Of a stretch of DNA of 64,000 nt, positions 11,280 through 23,735 are shown one piece after another. The stretch is from contig JAWQUS010000020.1 in NCBI GenBank assembly GCA_036365455.1, positions 5,987,001 through 6,051,000 of the forward strand, given 5' to 3'. How positions within the stretch are numbered: the first letter of the stretch is position 1; each line of letters opens with the position of its first letter. The DNA is from Macrosoma leucophasiata (lineage: Eukaryota; Arthropoda; Insecta; Lepidoptera; Hedylidae). The notes under the pieces are model-generated. The model was not told the origin of the DNA, did not search any database, and saw only the letters and a list, made by a program, of their open reading frames with translations. The translations under genes and the position numbers were made by a program.

Positions 11280-11870
11280 ACAAATGGTCATGAGGAGTGG
11301 CAACGCATGTGCATTGAAACTTTTTATTGCATTTTTTATACGACTTGGCAGTTACAGATGCGCTTGAAATTTCCGTAATTCCGGCTGTTTAGCCGAGAAT
11401 CGAAGGTTCTGAGGACACTACCTCAAAACAAGCGACCGTGAATTGCCGCTAGACACCGGGAGCAATGTTAAATTTGCATCAAGGCTTCTAGATTTTGCGG
11501 TGCAGTAGTCACTTACCCATCACCGTGCATTCGCGACTTCACACGTCTTTCGGTCGTTGTACGAAATTTATATTCCGCTTGGCAACAGACAATGGGTAGA
11601 TACACCGTAGATGGTACGCTTAGGGTTGCCAACCATACCGTTAAATACATATACTGTTTGTTTCAATACCATTTCAGATGTTTTACGGACAGAACTGGTC
11701 GTTTGAAGCACTAGTGGTGAGCAAACTCATGAATGTTTGTTTTGTTTGTGTGTGAATGTGACGAAATTGTTAATGCTCAAACAGAATGTTAGCGATCCGC
11801 GGGGCGACAGTGACTGGGGCCGGCGAGTGGGCCGCCGCGTTGCTGGTATTCACTTCGATAAGAATCTTAC

Positions 11871-11985
11871 GCCCAAATACTCAAACGTCACTTAAATGTA
11901 GGTCTTTTGTCTCTATAAAATATTCGCAAACGACAGAGATAGCTTGCATTTGAGGTGCTTAAAATTAAATGACGTGGGTATTCGG
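11871..11985. mobile_element. Small MITE, ends CCgAATAC-CAAACGTCA
   Basis: Left end CCCAAATACTCAAACGTCA; the right end read inward is CCGAATACCCACGTCA. Similar ends occur at 25153-25422. Confidence 0.5.
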
Positions 11986-13060
11986 CCATAAGTGTTAGAA
12001 CGCGCCGCTCTCGCACCAGCCGCAGGTCGCTGACATCCAGTTTGAGGCCCCAAACTGTGCGAAACACTCTGATAAATTTTAATGCTAATTTTTGTAAGAA
12101 AAGAAGGGGGTAGGTACTGTTTAAAACCTATAACCTATTGTTACTGTTCTGTGACGCGAGGATCACTTTATTCCTCGCACCGGGAAAAATATTTGTATAG
12201 CCTACAGATATTTGTTTCGGGCCTGGGTATTTATGCGTGTTTTCTGGGGTACAGCAGCACCCACGAAACTGGTTAATGCAAGGCTTTTAGGGTACGAATA
12301 TTTTATTTTTTTAATTCATTATATAATAATATATAAGTAGGTACAAATTGTGTTCAATTTTTTGGTAAAATAGTTGGTAACCCTATGTATTATGCTATAC
12401 GCTTGCTAGACAGGGCCGGCCGGCCGGCGCCCGTGCTAGTAATCCGGGTGGCAACACTCGCGTGACGTCACACACTCACCTTGACTCACTTTAGTTGGCC
12501 CGCTTGCATTACTGTTTGCTCGCCGTGTACTCGTGATTAGTCTTGTGAAAATACTTGTATATTTTTACCTCGTGCGCGATAAAAGATAGGTTTATATAAA
12601 TGTTAAAGAAATTATGTACACGAAATAGATATTTTATTGAATCATTTTTATTAGTTTTATTATATATCCTATTTATTTAGTCATATTCGCACGTACTCGA
12701 AAAGTAATGAGACTTGAAAATATACATTTCGGAATTGCCGACGCCTATGAGATATTGAAATACCATTTCAGACGAACGACGTCCATGATTACTGGACTAT
12801 CGTATCCCCTAAAGATTGTGCATCATCTGTTGGGATATGTCATAATCGCCCCGCTTAACACGCAGATTGGCGTCCGCAAATTTAATAGTGGTTGCTTATT
12901 ATCGCGGGACGCTAGGAAATACAGAGATCTCTACAAACCAAGGGATTTCAATGAAATTGAGTAGACAATAGTATAGATGTTCCGGTCAGTTTTTTACATA
13001 ATTGTAAGGTAATATGCGAGTATCACTTGCACATAACGTACCAAAGTATAATGTAAATCA
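11986..13060. other. No gene seen
   Basis: A CCGGCCGGCCGGCG patch at 12415-12430 is the only marked feature. The 85-codon frame at 12707 shows no known domain. Confidence 0.45.
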
Positions 13061-13303
13061 TAACTTAACGCCTGTATTTCCCGAAGGGTTAGGCAGAGGT
13101 AAATGCATGCATTCAAGCATACATGAACAAAAACACCCACGACTAGCCATTTACTCTTTGTCCTTTGTCATAGATGGCGAGCATATTGAACTCTACGGAC
13201 ATACTTATTACCAAACTACTGGGAACTCGAAAAAAGAGGACTTTCCAGCCCAGGGATCGAACCCAGCGTTGCAAGTGGCCTACTACCGCTATATTACTGA
13301 GGG
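13061..13303 (-). mobile_element. tRNA-derived SINE (HaSE1-like), diverged
   Basis: Same head (B box GGTTCGATCC) and tail as 41765-42075, but with substitutions and internal gaps. It is the oldest-looking of the four copies. An open frame over it (13014-13325) is not a gene. Confidence 0.75.
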
Positions 13304-15415
13304 AGCTAAAGTACGTACCTATTAGGTTTTGTTAACTTATCTCATTGCTACGATTTGCGTGATCGTGTATATCCTATTTGAGATACTTACGCAACCATAA
13401 TCGTCACAGTGCAGTTCTTTTGGATTGATTGTAAAACAAACATCTAAGCAACTAAACATATATTTTCAAACAAATATTGATATCAATCAAAATGTAGAGC
13501 ACATCCGCCAACAGACATTCCAATAGGAATGTCAACGTAACGAAAGTGCAATTTGAAATGTGATGACGCTGTGCTATTGGTCAACATTTTATTCACCCAG
13601 TGTTCATTGTTTATTGGTATGTCCCACATAGTTGACGATTATATAAAAATGCATGCTAGCGCGTGTTGAATCACGCATAGAGATTGGTTCCGTCGTCATA
13701 ACGTGCGTAACTGAAAATTTGTTGTATGCAAAAAATTTCTCGTACGACTGGATTGATATTATTATGTGTTACGTAACAACGTGATTAATTAAATTGTTAC
13801 GGAATTTTATGTGAATTACTTTTATGTAGTCGTTTACACGTATCACTGCATTTAAGTACACACTTGGCCGTACTCACGCCCATTGTGTGAAGTTTCTGAT
13901 AGCTACAAAAAAAATCCGTGAAATAAAAAGACGCACTATATTACAATTTTTCTTCGTCTCTTCAAAGTATGAATCTTATGGAAACTAATTATTATAGGCA
14001 AATTTGCATAACGAAACCACGATCCGGTGAGAAGATCCTTCAAGCTACCCGAAAATTGTGACAATTGATTTCTTATTGTTCTTGGACCCTATAGGGACCA
14101 TCTGCTGCTTTAGGAATTTAATATACGATACGGTTGATAGTATGGAAGTAAAATATCATAGCGATTTTCATAACAATAATATTGAGACCTCAAGTTTTAT
14201 AGAGATGGCCATGCTTGCTGTATTGACGTCCCTTAATGATGGGACGTCAACATGGGACGTTGGTTGGACGGTACGTTTTTAAGCCTGAATAAAAAAAATC
14301 ACGTTACATGTGCGTGCGAGATTTGGTTTATAAAATAGAGTTGAATAACTCTTCGAAAAAGGTATATGATAGAAACGTGATTGTCTCGCATTTGATCACA
14401 GAACCCTAAAACGTGTTGCGAAACGTTCCGAGATTTTTTGAACTGCCTACGCAAGAATTTTGTTTATATTAAAAACAAGTGAATCAAAAATTTGCAAATG
14501 TAACTGTACACTGTTCGCGCGGACTTATTACCTAGTTATGCAATCCACACGTGTTTTGATATCCATGACTTACTTTACGGCAAGTTTTTTTTACTGTCCA
14601 ATAATAATAATGACACACTTCCACATATAGGCTCGGTGAGGTGAGTTAAGCAATGGTTTATGCTTTAGCATTCATTATTGTAGAAGTATCGATCTGAACC
14701 TGCATTAAAATCATTAAAAATATATTAAATTTCTAGCAGATCCGACGGACGTTGACGAGACGTAGTCCTGTAGGTACATGTTAAATTCTAAAAAAAAAAC
14801 AGTTATTTAAATAAGGTTTGACCAAATTTTTCACTCGAACACATTATGTAATAAATCATGAAAACACTCTGGGTATTTAGGAGTTCAGTTATGATGACGA
14901 ATTAAAGCAATAAATATGAAGTAACATTTCGAATTCGACAGACACACAGTCCAATTCCAAACATTCTTTCAGATTATTATATTATTGACAAAAGTTCAGT
15001 TCTAAATGTAAATAAAAAATAGTATATAATAAATAACTATATATGAAACCTTCATAGACATTTGACAACCTTTTAAAAGATATTTATAAATTATGACATT
15101 GTCTATCAGTTCAGTGGAAAATATTATTCAAATTGATACAACATAAAATAAAATATAAATCTTAATAATTTCCTACAATTTAATAATTGATTGTTTGTAA
15201 AGAAAGCATGGACATTTAATTGTTGATTCTCTTATCTTTTTAGGTTAGTAAGTATTTCATTCAGTTGATATGTTCTTTTTATATTTTAATTTTATTTGTA
15301 TCTTTTTAGACGAATCACATTGTTGTTTTATGCTTCAAGGAAAACACTAATCTTATATATATATATATAGTTTTTTTTTTTTTTACATTTTACACCGTAG
15401 AATCTTTTGCAGCTG
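13304..15415. other. No gene seen
   Basis: AT-rich. Contains the 14227 hairpin and a TATATAAAA box at 13640 with no supported gene behind it. Confidence 0.5.
14227..14250. repeat. Short hairpin TGACGTCCC/GGGACGTCA
   Basis: Perfect 9-base arms separated by about 8 bases, followed by a third GGGACGT copy nearby. The motif core TGACGTC is CRE-like, but there is no supporting gene. Confidence 0.5.
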
Positions 15416-15612
15416 AGACACACCGCGGACACTCCGCCAAAATTCAATTAGGTCTCTATTACACACACATCAATCAGTAACGTGTATTTACACGTGCACC
15501 TGTGTGCGTAGCACGTAGAGAATATCAAACATCGCCCATAAGAGGGGAGGAGGTTGGGTGAGGCGGGGAAATCGGACGGGACATCGAAGTGTCCCTTCTA
15601 TACGTAGTATTA
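15416..15612 (+). repeat. Interspersed repeat, pair with 49134-49335
   Basis: Shared blocks: ACACCGCGGACACTCC, TTTACACGTGCACCTGTGTG and GCGTAGCACGTAGAGAATA. Both copies follow an (AT)n or T-rich tract. No terminal repeats and no open frame conserved. Confidence 0.65.
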
Positions 15613-16043
15613 TATTATATACATATTCTCTGGCAAAGGTATTCATCTCTATTTTAGCGATATAACGAGAACGACTTCGTTAAATATTGTTTCATAATCA
15701 TATTTAGGTACCTAATATATCACATTTACTCAGTCAAAACATCCATCAAATGGAATCATGACCAATCTTGGTATCCCATCTTTCATAAGGAAAAGGTTCC
15801 ACCGCGACTTCTCGGAAGTTATGCATCAGAAGTGTACGGTGACATGAACATTAAATATTAGTCACCGACCATTAAGTGCTTTAGATGGAAACCTGATCGT
15901 GGTAGCGTCATGCCCGAAGGTTGGTGAAATGATTTTGTGACAACCTTTATTCCTAGTTGAATCATCAACAGTCTGATATAAACTGGTCAGTTATGGGCCG
16001 TCGAACTTCATTGGTTTGCTGTAGTACCATATATATTATAGTA

Positions 16044-16298
16044 CTAGCTGACCCGGCAAACTTCGTATTGTCTCAGAATGAAATAATGTTTCAAAGGTTT
16101 GATAGATACGGACTATTTGTGTGGGAAAATGAAATTGTGACTTTTACTATTTCCCTTCAAATTCTTCATATTTTATTACCATTTAAACCTTCCCTGGACT
16201 TCCAAAAATTGTTCGAAACCAAAATTAGCCAAATCGGTAAAGCCGTTCTCGAGTTTTAGCGAGACTAACGAACAGCAATTGATTTTTATATATATAGA
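16044..16298 (-). mobile_element. Non-autonomous Helitron-like element (family B)
   Basis: On the minus strand it runs from TCTATATATATAAAAATCAA to GCCGGGTCAGCTAG, with A before and T after, as for Helitrons. The interior keeps the CTCGAGAACGGCTTTACCGA segment. It is uninterrupted and serves as reference for the mariner-split copy. Confidence 0.7.
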
Positions 16299-16326
16299 TG
16301 TATATAGTATAGTTAATTTTGTATGT

Positions 16327-16504
16327 AACTTCACGCCAAGTCCGCTACGAGGTGGCAGAGAATGTGCGAGCGACAGGTCCTCGCACAACTATCGTGCTTC
16401 TTCCATATTCATCTTTCTCTTCAGACATGCACGCCGATTCTTAAGACTTTTGACTCCACCCCCAGACAGGACTCGAACTATTTGGTCATGGTAGGTAAGT
16501 CTTG
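16327..16504 (-). mobile_element. RTE-like LINE 3' fragment, diverged
   Basis: Same 3' region as 30773-31165, but with many substitutions and small gaps that break the frame. It abuts the 5' end of a Helitron-like repeat (16044-16298), with only about 28 bases between them. Confidence 0.7.
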
Positions 16505-16581
16505 TCCATTCATTTTGTGCCTAAGGTTACAGTCCTAATTTATGTACATAAAGCACATACCTTATGTACTTTATGTAATGA

Positions 16582-16848
16582 TGATAGAGCTCCCGACGGA
16601 GCTGGAGCCTATCGAGACCACCGAATTACCTATCTTCTTGCCGGGAAATGGTAGTGTTTAGCACTATTGATTCAAGTACCCCGTAATTTTCGACACAGAA
16701 ACAAAACAACTGAGTCCTCAGGAGCGCCATCGCACGTAGGTACAATGAAATCATGGTTTTTACGTAGATGTTTATTGGCCTCAGTATTCACTTAGATCAA
16801 TGTGAACTGTAGATATGCTAATTTGCCACTTTCATGACATTTAAAAAT
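16582..16848 (+). mobile_element. Metulj-like SINE, diverged
   Basis: Keeps GATAGAGCTCCCGACGGAGC, the CTCAGGAG motif and an A-rich end, with many substitutions. It abuts a 5S SINE head fragment. Confidence 0.65.
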
Positions 16849-16867
16849 GTTTTTTTTTATAATTGAT

Positions 16868-16958
16868 ACGCGGTCACCCATCACACTACCCGACCGCGCC
16901 CGTAGTACTTAACCGAGTAGATCTCTAATAATCTACACCAGCCGCCATGCACGCTTCA
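16868..16958 (-). mobile_element. 5S rRNA-derived SINE, head-only fragment
   Basis: Only the 5S-like head remains: GGTTAAGTACTACGGGCGCG, then GATGGGTGACCGC, preceded by CGGCTGGTGTAG. The body and tail are absent. It adjoins the A-rich end of the SINE at 16582-16848. Confidence 0.75.
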
Positions 16959-19703
16959 CTGAATGATTTACACTTATAATATTAACATGTTTGATTTCTA
17001 CTGTTCTCCGGATAAAATATATTCAAAATTAGATGCCAAAACCTCACAGGAGAAGATCCCATGAAATTGGGAGCAACGAACTCGACGTCCGGCAACGAAA
17101 CGAGGAAAAAAAGGAATCGCATTAAACAGGACATTAAGGTCGTATTAGTAAATGTCAGCACCAATACCAATGCGACCACCGATACCGGCTTTGCACTCGA
17201 TTTTAATTATATTATTATTTAAGTACCAGTTTGTGTGGTATATTTATCATTTTTGCAAATATCGATATGGTTAATTGACAGTTGGCTGAACTGCTATAAA
17301 TATGACCACCATCACATTCGTTTCCTTATTTCAGGGTTGACACACGGAAAACTTTATTTCGTGCATAGATTGCCAATAATCTCGTACCTTGGCTTTCCAA
17401 CCAAGTAGGTACTTACACACGAAAAAAAACGGACATTCCCGTCCTCAGCTTACTAAAAATCTCGTATCTTGATTTTACATGCTCAGATAGAATATAACGC
17501 GACATTATGCACGAGATTCACGACGTTTAACTTTGCGTAGCCTACAAAAATCTCGTACCTACCTATGAATCGCATAAGAAAAGAAAGAATTTATCGTGTC
17601 CTCGTACTTCGTACAATAGACGATAAAATCTCGTTTTTGTACGAGAAAGTTTGTAAGTTTGGCAACCCCAATATAATCCCAAAACCTTGTAAGATCATAC
17701 ATTTTTAGAGGGTTTCCCTCGATTCCCCAGGGTTACTCGATTGACGATGACAAAATCAGATTCCGACTTGGTGGCAATGGGACCAACTTGGTGACAAACA
17801 CAGTGTAGCATTACAAACGATACAAGTATTTTTAAAACTCTGACCACATTTAACGGTTTCGAAGTTACATATTCGTAAATTCAAACATAAAACCTCCTTT
17901 TTTAAGGAGGTTCTCCATGCTAATAACGCGGAACGTGCAAACATGATTCGAGCAATATCAATGGTTTCTTCAACGCTCCCGTTCGAGATACAATCAATGC
18001 AAAATGGTGGCGAACAGCTGACGTGCTCACACACGATGCCATCAGCGGAGAAAGCGTGGTAATGACAATGCATCGTAATTACATATTGTGGGAAATTTGT
18101 TACTTAACATTTTTGTTGATTTCCCTGTAGCGCGTACTTGTCGTGGGAGCGTATCGTTTGTTTAAAACGTATGATAGATGACTTTGTTTAAACATGATGT
18201 ATTCTTAGGTTTTCGCGAGCTACAACTTAAGCAGTAAGTACAAAAATTAAGCATTTTTTACATACATATATACAATATATCAACATCTAGAATTTACAGC
18301 GCAAGCTCTCCATCTGTAATCTCCTTGACTCAAATTTGCTTGCGAAATTCGCCCACCGTTAGTCATTGTCGCCTTGCAACTAGTGCAGCTTGCCTCACCG
18401 ATCCGTTCCACCCGCCTTACACTTGCATAAATACAATACGTACACGCTTAATAACATATTGTATGTTTGACAAATGTTCGTCGTTTGTTATAGAATCGAT
18501 TTATTATGAGTATGCGACTGCTTAGCCGCGAGTAGGTACTTGAATAACCTATCAGATAAAAACAATAGAGAAAAAGTGACCCACTTTGCAAAAATCACAA
18601 TGATTGAAGCTTTACAAAAGAAACTAGGACTGATCTGCGGAGTTTGATATTTTCGAGAAATTGTCTTGAAAGATCACCGTCTAATTCGGTATTAAATCAA
18701 TTCAACATTTTGGGTAACGTAACAAGCCAAAACTCAACATGCCCACACAACAAAGCACGTATGAAAACAACACTTAAAAGATCGTCACACGCGAAGCACT
18801 ATGCTACTCTCGGTCATTGTATTTTCGTTCTTCCTGTAACATCGGTCATCTATAAATAAATAAGAAATTTTAAAAACAAAAACATCGCTTTGAACAATAC
18901 ACAAAGACATGCTTTCCTTTCCTCTGTCAGGAGCAGGAAATAGTAGGGGCGATGCTATTTTGAGAGGGAGCCAATCGTTAACGTCTGTATCGCCCTCCCG
19001 GTGTTGGCCCGTTCGATGCCGGCCAGACGACAAATAATAGCTAAGAAATACAAATATCGACAACATAAGGTTGCTTGTATACGTTCGTTGTTGTTACCGG
19101 AAAACGGCTTTTTTGCCGGACTCTCAATTTAGTATGGCTTATAATTAACGTAAATATATACCTACACTTTCAGCAGCTCGAATGCCTAAATGAGTCTCTT
19201 TAGTCTTCGGTTATGTCTTTGATTCTTTTAGTGCTTTCTCGCCGCCCATGAGAGTAACAATATGATCGGATTATTACTACCGTCTTCAGCAGCAATACTC
19301 AAAGTCTGCCCCACGTTGATAATGTTAATTTGACAAGTAAGTTTCTTTGAGAGAATTATACGCTTACGAAGTCGCGAGCTAAAACTAGTTCATTGTAAGA
19401 CATAACACTTTGAATTCTCATGTTGTCAGGTTAAAATAACGGATGTATACAGTCGGCCTAAAGTAGTATAGTCCCCACTTTTAACTGTACCACAAATCTT
19501 TCGGACTAAAATAACCTTTCGTACCTTATTAACATAAAAACTGTTTTCAGCAATAGCTTAGTTAAGCAGCGTCTTATCATTATCAGTTGAATTTCAAATT
19601 GCGCAACCCTGCATTGACTCAACACCGACTAGGTACTTTTTACCTAAACACGGTTCATAGGCTGTGTGTAATAAGTTCAAAATGATCTTTAGTCTAGAAA
19701 TAA
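16959..19703. other. No gene seen apart from the 17375-17650 motif cluster
   Basis: The segment 18910-19030 is GC-rich (CATCGAACGGGCCAACACCG on the minus strand) and may be a further dispersed repeat, but only one copy is present here. Confidence 0.4.
17375..17650. repeat. Cluster of ATCTCGTACCTT-like motifs
   Basis: AATCTCGTACCTTGG (17378), AATCTCGTATCTTGA (17458), AATCTCGTACCTACC (17549), CTCGTACTTCGTAC (17601) and AATCTCGTTTTTGTAC (17627). They may be decayed tandem units with a period near 80-90 bases. Not assigned to a family. Confidence 0.45.
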
Positions 19704-19904
19704 TCTATGTATCTCGAGAACGACTGGACCGATTTGGCTAATTTAGGTTTTGAATGATTTTTGGAAGTCCAGAGACTATTTAAAATGTAAGAAATTGAAG
19801 GGAAAAACCACAATTTCATTTTCCCATATAAATAGTCCGTATCTATGAAACCTTAGACACATTATTTCATTCTGAGGCAATACGAAGTTTGCCGGGTCAG
19901 CACT
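19704..19904 (+). mobile_element. Helitron-like element (family B), internally deleted
   Basis: The 5' end lacks about 35 bases between TCTAT and CTCGAGAACG, and the terminal CTAG has mutated to CACTA. Otherwise colinear with 16044-16298. Confidence 0.65.
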
Positions 19905-21121
19905 ACACTTGAGTACTACTCAATAACAAAAAGTTGTTCTAAAAATGGACGTTTGATAAATTCCTAAGTCGTTGCGAATGTGAACGTGATTTGTTTATTT
20001 TTAATAAAAACGGAAAATACAGAGAATCGACAATTTGCATTACATTGCTGCGAATCTATTGTCGGTCAGCGGAATATCCGATGGGTGACGCAATTGGGTC
20101 ATTTGAAACCAATAACTTGGCCAACGAAACCGCAAAGTTGTATTAATAGAGGACTGCCTACCTACTTGTAACAATAAATACTAATATTATACATTACATA
20201 GATTATTTACATGTATCACGTTTTAATAGGAAAACGATTAAAATTGATGCAATTTTTTTTTTAATTTTTTTTTTTTACTTTTTACTTTAATTTTGGACTT
20301 TGTTTTAATTGTCTAACATAAGAAATATCTTAAATGAAACTCAAGTTCGACTTAAACAAGGTTATTGCCGTTCTGTTGAATGATAGGATATTTTTAATTA
20401 CATGCAAAAATGTTAATCCCATCTGCAGACCCCCAACTGTGCATGGCCCACGCGTAAAGTGTGTATTTTAGTTACGGTATCGAGTATGGTACCGTATTTA
20501 GTAAATACCTGCAATATTAAATAATGTGTTTGAATTTTGAAGACATTTCCGTTGAAAATGCTCACAATAAGGAATACGTAGGGAGTTAGTGAATTTTACA
20601 ACTCAAATTTGATGACGCTAGGTATTATAAAAAACGTTCCCGCGCAAAGCAGGGGCAGACTATAATCTTTCAATATTTTTTAACTAAGAGGTTAAAGATA
20701 TAGTGGTAATTTCTCTCTCTAATAATCCCTCAATTGACCTTTAAGAAAAAAGGTGTCGGGCGTGAGGCAAAGAACTCGTTATTTGAAAAGATTCACAAAA
20801 CGTCCTGCGAGTAATAGGTGTGGGAAGTAATGAGTATCTACTGTGCCCACACTAACGCCTACGAAGTTTTAGGCAATACCAATTATAAGCCCGCGTTGAA
20901 ATATATTTCATGTACACTTTTATGTAAAAAAAAATATGGAAAAATGAAAACGGGACACCTACACGCGCCATGTCGAGATAGAGCCAAAGCTTTTAATTGA
21001 ATAAAGGTCGTTTTATTCCTGATTGTTTCGAAAGAATCCTTTAGGCAAAATGTTACATCGCAATATCAATGTTTACGTTGATTAACCTTAAAATTAAAAT
21101 CAACATTTTTTCTCGAAATGA
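19905..21121. other. No gene seen
   Basis: AT-rich, with T-runs at 20250-20277. Confidence 0.5.
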
Positions 21122-21700
21122 AAAGGAGATGTTGCGACCTCGGCTCTTATTCGTACACGTCCTCAAAAAATGGGTAAATTAAAGAAGAATCCGTTAAAAA
21201 TACAATTAATTTTTTCAAGAATATATTTTAGAGTTACAATCACATTTAATTCAAACGATTTTATCATTTTCAACCATGTTCAACATGGCGGCGATACAGG
21301 CGACGCTTGGGATAGTACCTATTATATAAAAGAAGTTTCGATGAATTTCTTTAAATTGGAAATTGATTAGTATTAAGTTCTTAGTATTAACACATGAAAT
21401 CGATTTCGATAGTATTAAGAAAATATTTCTTTTTTCTAAACACTATCGAAATCTTTTCTCTCCAAGTACTATATAATCAAAAAACAATAAAAAAAAATGA
21501 AAATGTCAAGACATCGCCCGCCATATTCGCCATGTTGGTTTTGAGTTGCAATTCTAACTGCAAATAATGTTTTGTAACTGCAAACAAAGCTAAATAAGTG
21601 AAAATATGCAGTAAAAAACGTTTTTATATTGATTTTGCCTTTTAATGATATTGTGTACAATACATGGCCGGAGGTCCATACATTTTTGCAACATTTCACT
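21122..21700. mobile_element. TIR element, second copy, right end eroded
   Basis: Left end AAAGGAGATGTTGC (21122-21135); the right end, GCAACATTTC, is degraded. Opposite orientation to 47430-47905 and colinear with it except for about 75 extra bases and an inverted duplication near 21390-21460. The frame M-G-K-L-K-K-N-P is at 21170 on the plus strand. Confidence 0.7.
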
Positions 21701-21781
21701 GGGAAAGGCTTTTGTCCAACAATGGATGACTTTCAGCTAAAATGATGACTCACCAGCAATCCAAAAAAAAATTATCAGGCT

Positions 21782-22070
21782 TACTGGTGGTAGAGCTCCA
21801 GTGACGGAGCTCGCGCACGTAGGCACCACCGCATTACCGATAACACTACCATTATACTTGCCGCTAAATGGTAGTGTTATCGTGTTCCGGTCAGGTGGTA
21901 ATGTACGGCCCTGTAATTTCCGGCACAGAGGCATAACACCTTAGGCCTCAGGAGTGGTAACGCATCTGCATTTTGACCTCGGTCTCTGTGTACTGTCTAT
22001 AGGCTGCAGTCATCACTTAACCACAATGTGAACTGCATGCTTGTTTACCAACTTCCATTACATAAAAAAA
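21782..22070 (+). mobile_element. Metulj-like SINE, full-length
   Basis: Starts TACTGGTGGTAGAGCTCCAG and ends CATTACATAAAAAAA. Intact layout with few changes. Confidence 0.8.
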
Positions 22071-22821
22071 GACTCTAGCTGCAGATACTAGTCTGTTGTG
22101 TTTAAAATGTGCGCTTACTAAGTTTAGGAATGAATACTAACATTTTTTAAGAATGCCGCCGCACGCCTTTCTGTAAAAACATATCCGGACATAATAAAAG
22201 AGAAAAACTGACCCACAAAAGACATATCCGCGCAGGATGCACAGTTCAACATTTTTATCCCCGCGGGCTTCTCACTTGCCTATGAAAGGTTTACCCTAGC
22301 GCCACGTAAACACCAAATAGGGCAACGACCACGGCACACGCAAATAGAAATATCTATTATTACACGTTTAAAAATAAATAGGACCGCTTACAAGGGGGAG
22401 CCCCACGTGTCTCTTAAATGGTAAGATTAATTGTTGGCTATAAAAAATAATGTTTGAGGTTGATTTATCTTTTAGATACTGGAGATGTTTACTCATCGTT
22501 TTTATGTTGGTAACAGCACGTAATTATTTTTAACAATTTCAACGACAAACTAAGTTACCTACTAGAGTTTGTTTGTTTAGTAGAGCGCTAATCTCCTGGA
22601 CTACTGGTTCGAATTGAAGCAATATATATGTTTTGGATAGTTCATTTATAGGAGGAAGCCTATTATATGTTATATATTATCACACTATGAAATCTAGCAG
22701 CAGAGCAGTGGTAATGATTAAAATGACCGGTTCTTCGCCTTAACAGTGTAATATATGGTGACATTACGGGATACAATTTTAAATGCAGGTGAAATTGTGT
22801 CGGATAAATAGTTTATTTTAA

Positions 22822-23002
22822 ATGGTGGTAGAGCTCCAGTGACGAAGATCTCTGGCATCATCGCATTACCAAATCTAAGTAATTGCCGCAAAATAGCAAA
22901 TAGTGTTCAGGGCTATCGTATTGCATCTCTATCGGCTATTGTAAAATTATAATGTGTATGCTTGTTTACCACTTGCCACTTCATGTCATATAAAAATAAA
23001 AA
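22822..23002 (+). mobile_element. Metulj-like SINE, internally deleted
   Basis: Head (AATGGTGGTAGAGCTCCAGT) and tail (GCTTGTTTACCAC) are present. About 100 central bases, including the CTCAGGAGTGG block, are missing. Confidence 0.7.
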
Positions 23003-23495
23003 GTTTCTTTTCCATTTTCAAATGTTCAAACTTGAATTAATACTTAGTTTATAATACGATGGCTCTATTATAGAACACCTTATCTTTTAAAAAGTTAAAA
23101 GGTTACTTACTAGACACTAGACTATTGTTATTTTAATTTCTAGGTCACACTAAGTAACACTAACATAAAGACAAACTGCCAGACAACTTATCATACGATT
23201 GGCTTTGTCCAGAACCAAAAAGAAATTGTATGACAATTAATAGAGACTAACGACGCATGACCATACCAAAATAAATCCGGCGCCATGTTACAATACATTT
23301 AAGATTACACGTGCCGTATTAAATGAGTTTGGAAATATGTGAAAGGGCCAACAAAACTGTGAGACGAGAAATATTAAAATTAATAACGCGTTGCTGTTAT
23401 ACAGAGCCTGACCGGAAACAACTAATATAAAACAACAACGACGAAAGACACATGAAGGTATCCACAACCAAGAAATATTCAAAATTATGAATTAA

Positions 23496-23735
23496 CTAGC
23501 TGACCCGGCCTCACAATGAAATAATGTGTCAAAGGTTTGATAGATACGGTCTATTTGTATGGAAAATTAAATTGCGGTTTTTACTGTTTCCATTCAATTT
23601 CTTCCTATTTTCTTACCTTTTAAACTTTCCCTGGGCTTCCAGAAATAATTCAAAACCAAAATTAACCAAATCGGTCCAGTCGTTCTCGAGTTTTAGTGAG
23701 ACTAACGAACAGCAATTGATTTTTATATATATAGA
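23496..23735 (-). mobile_element. Helitron-like element (family B)
   Basis: Bounded by CTAG at 23496-23499 and TCTATATATATAAAAATCAA on the minus strand. A short deletion lies in the 3' part relative to 16044-16298. It shows the intact mariner target region (GGTTTGATAGATACGG). Confidence 0.7.

Noticed and set aside
13640..13650. TATATAAAA promoter (also TATAAAA at 10566 and 32938)
   Set aside because: AT-rich DNA gives many such boxes; no gene or initiator with support follows.
22606..22620. B-box-like GGTTCGAATT (also 26513, and GCGTTCGATTCCC at 49801)
   Set aside because: No matching A box or cloverleaf arms at the right spacing.
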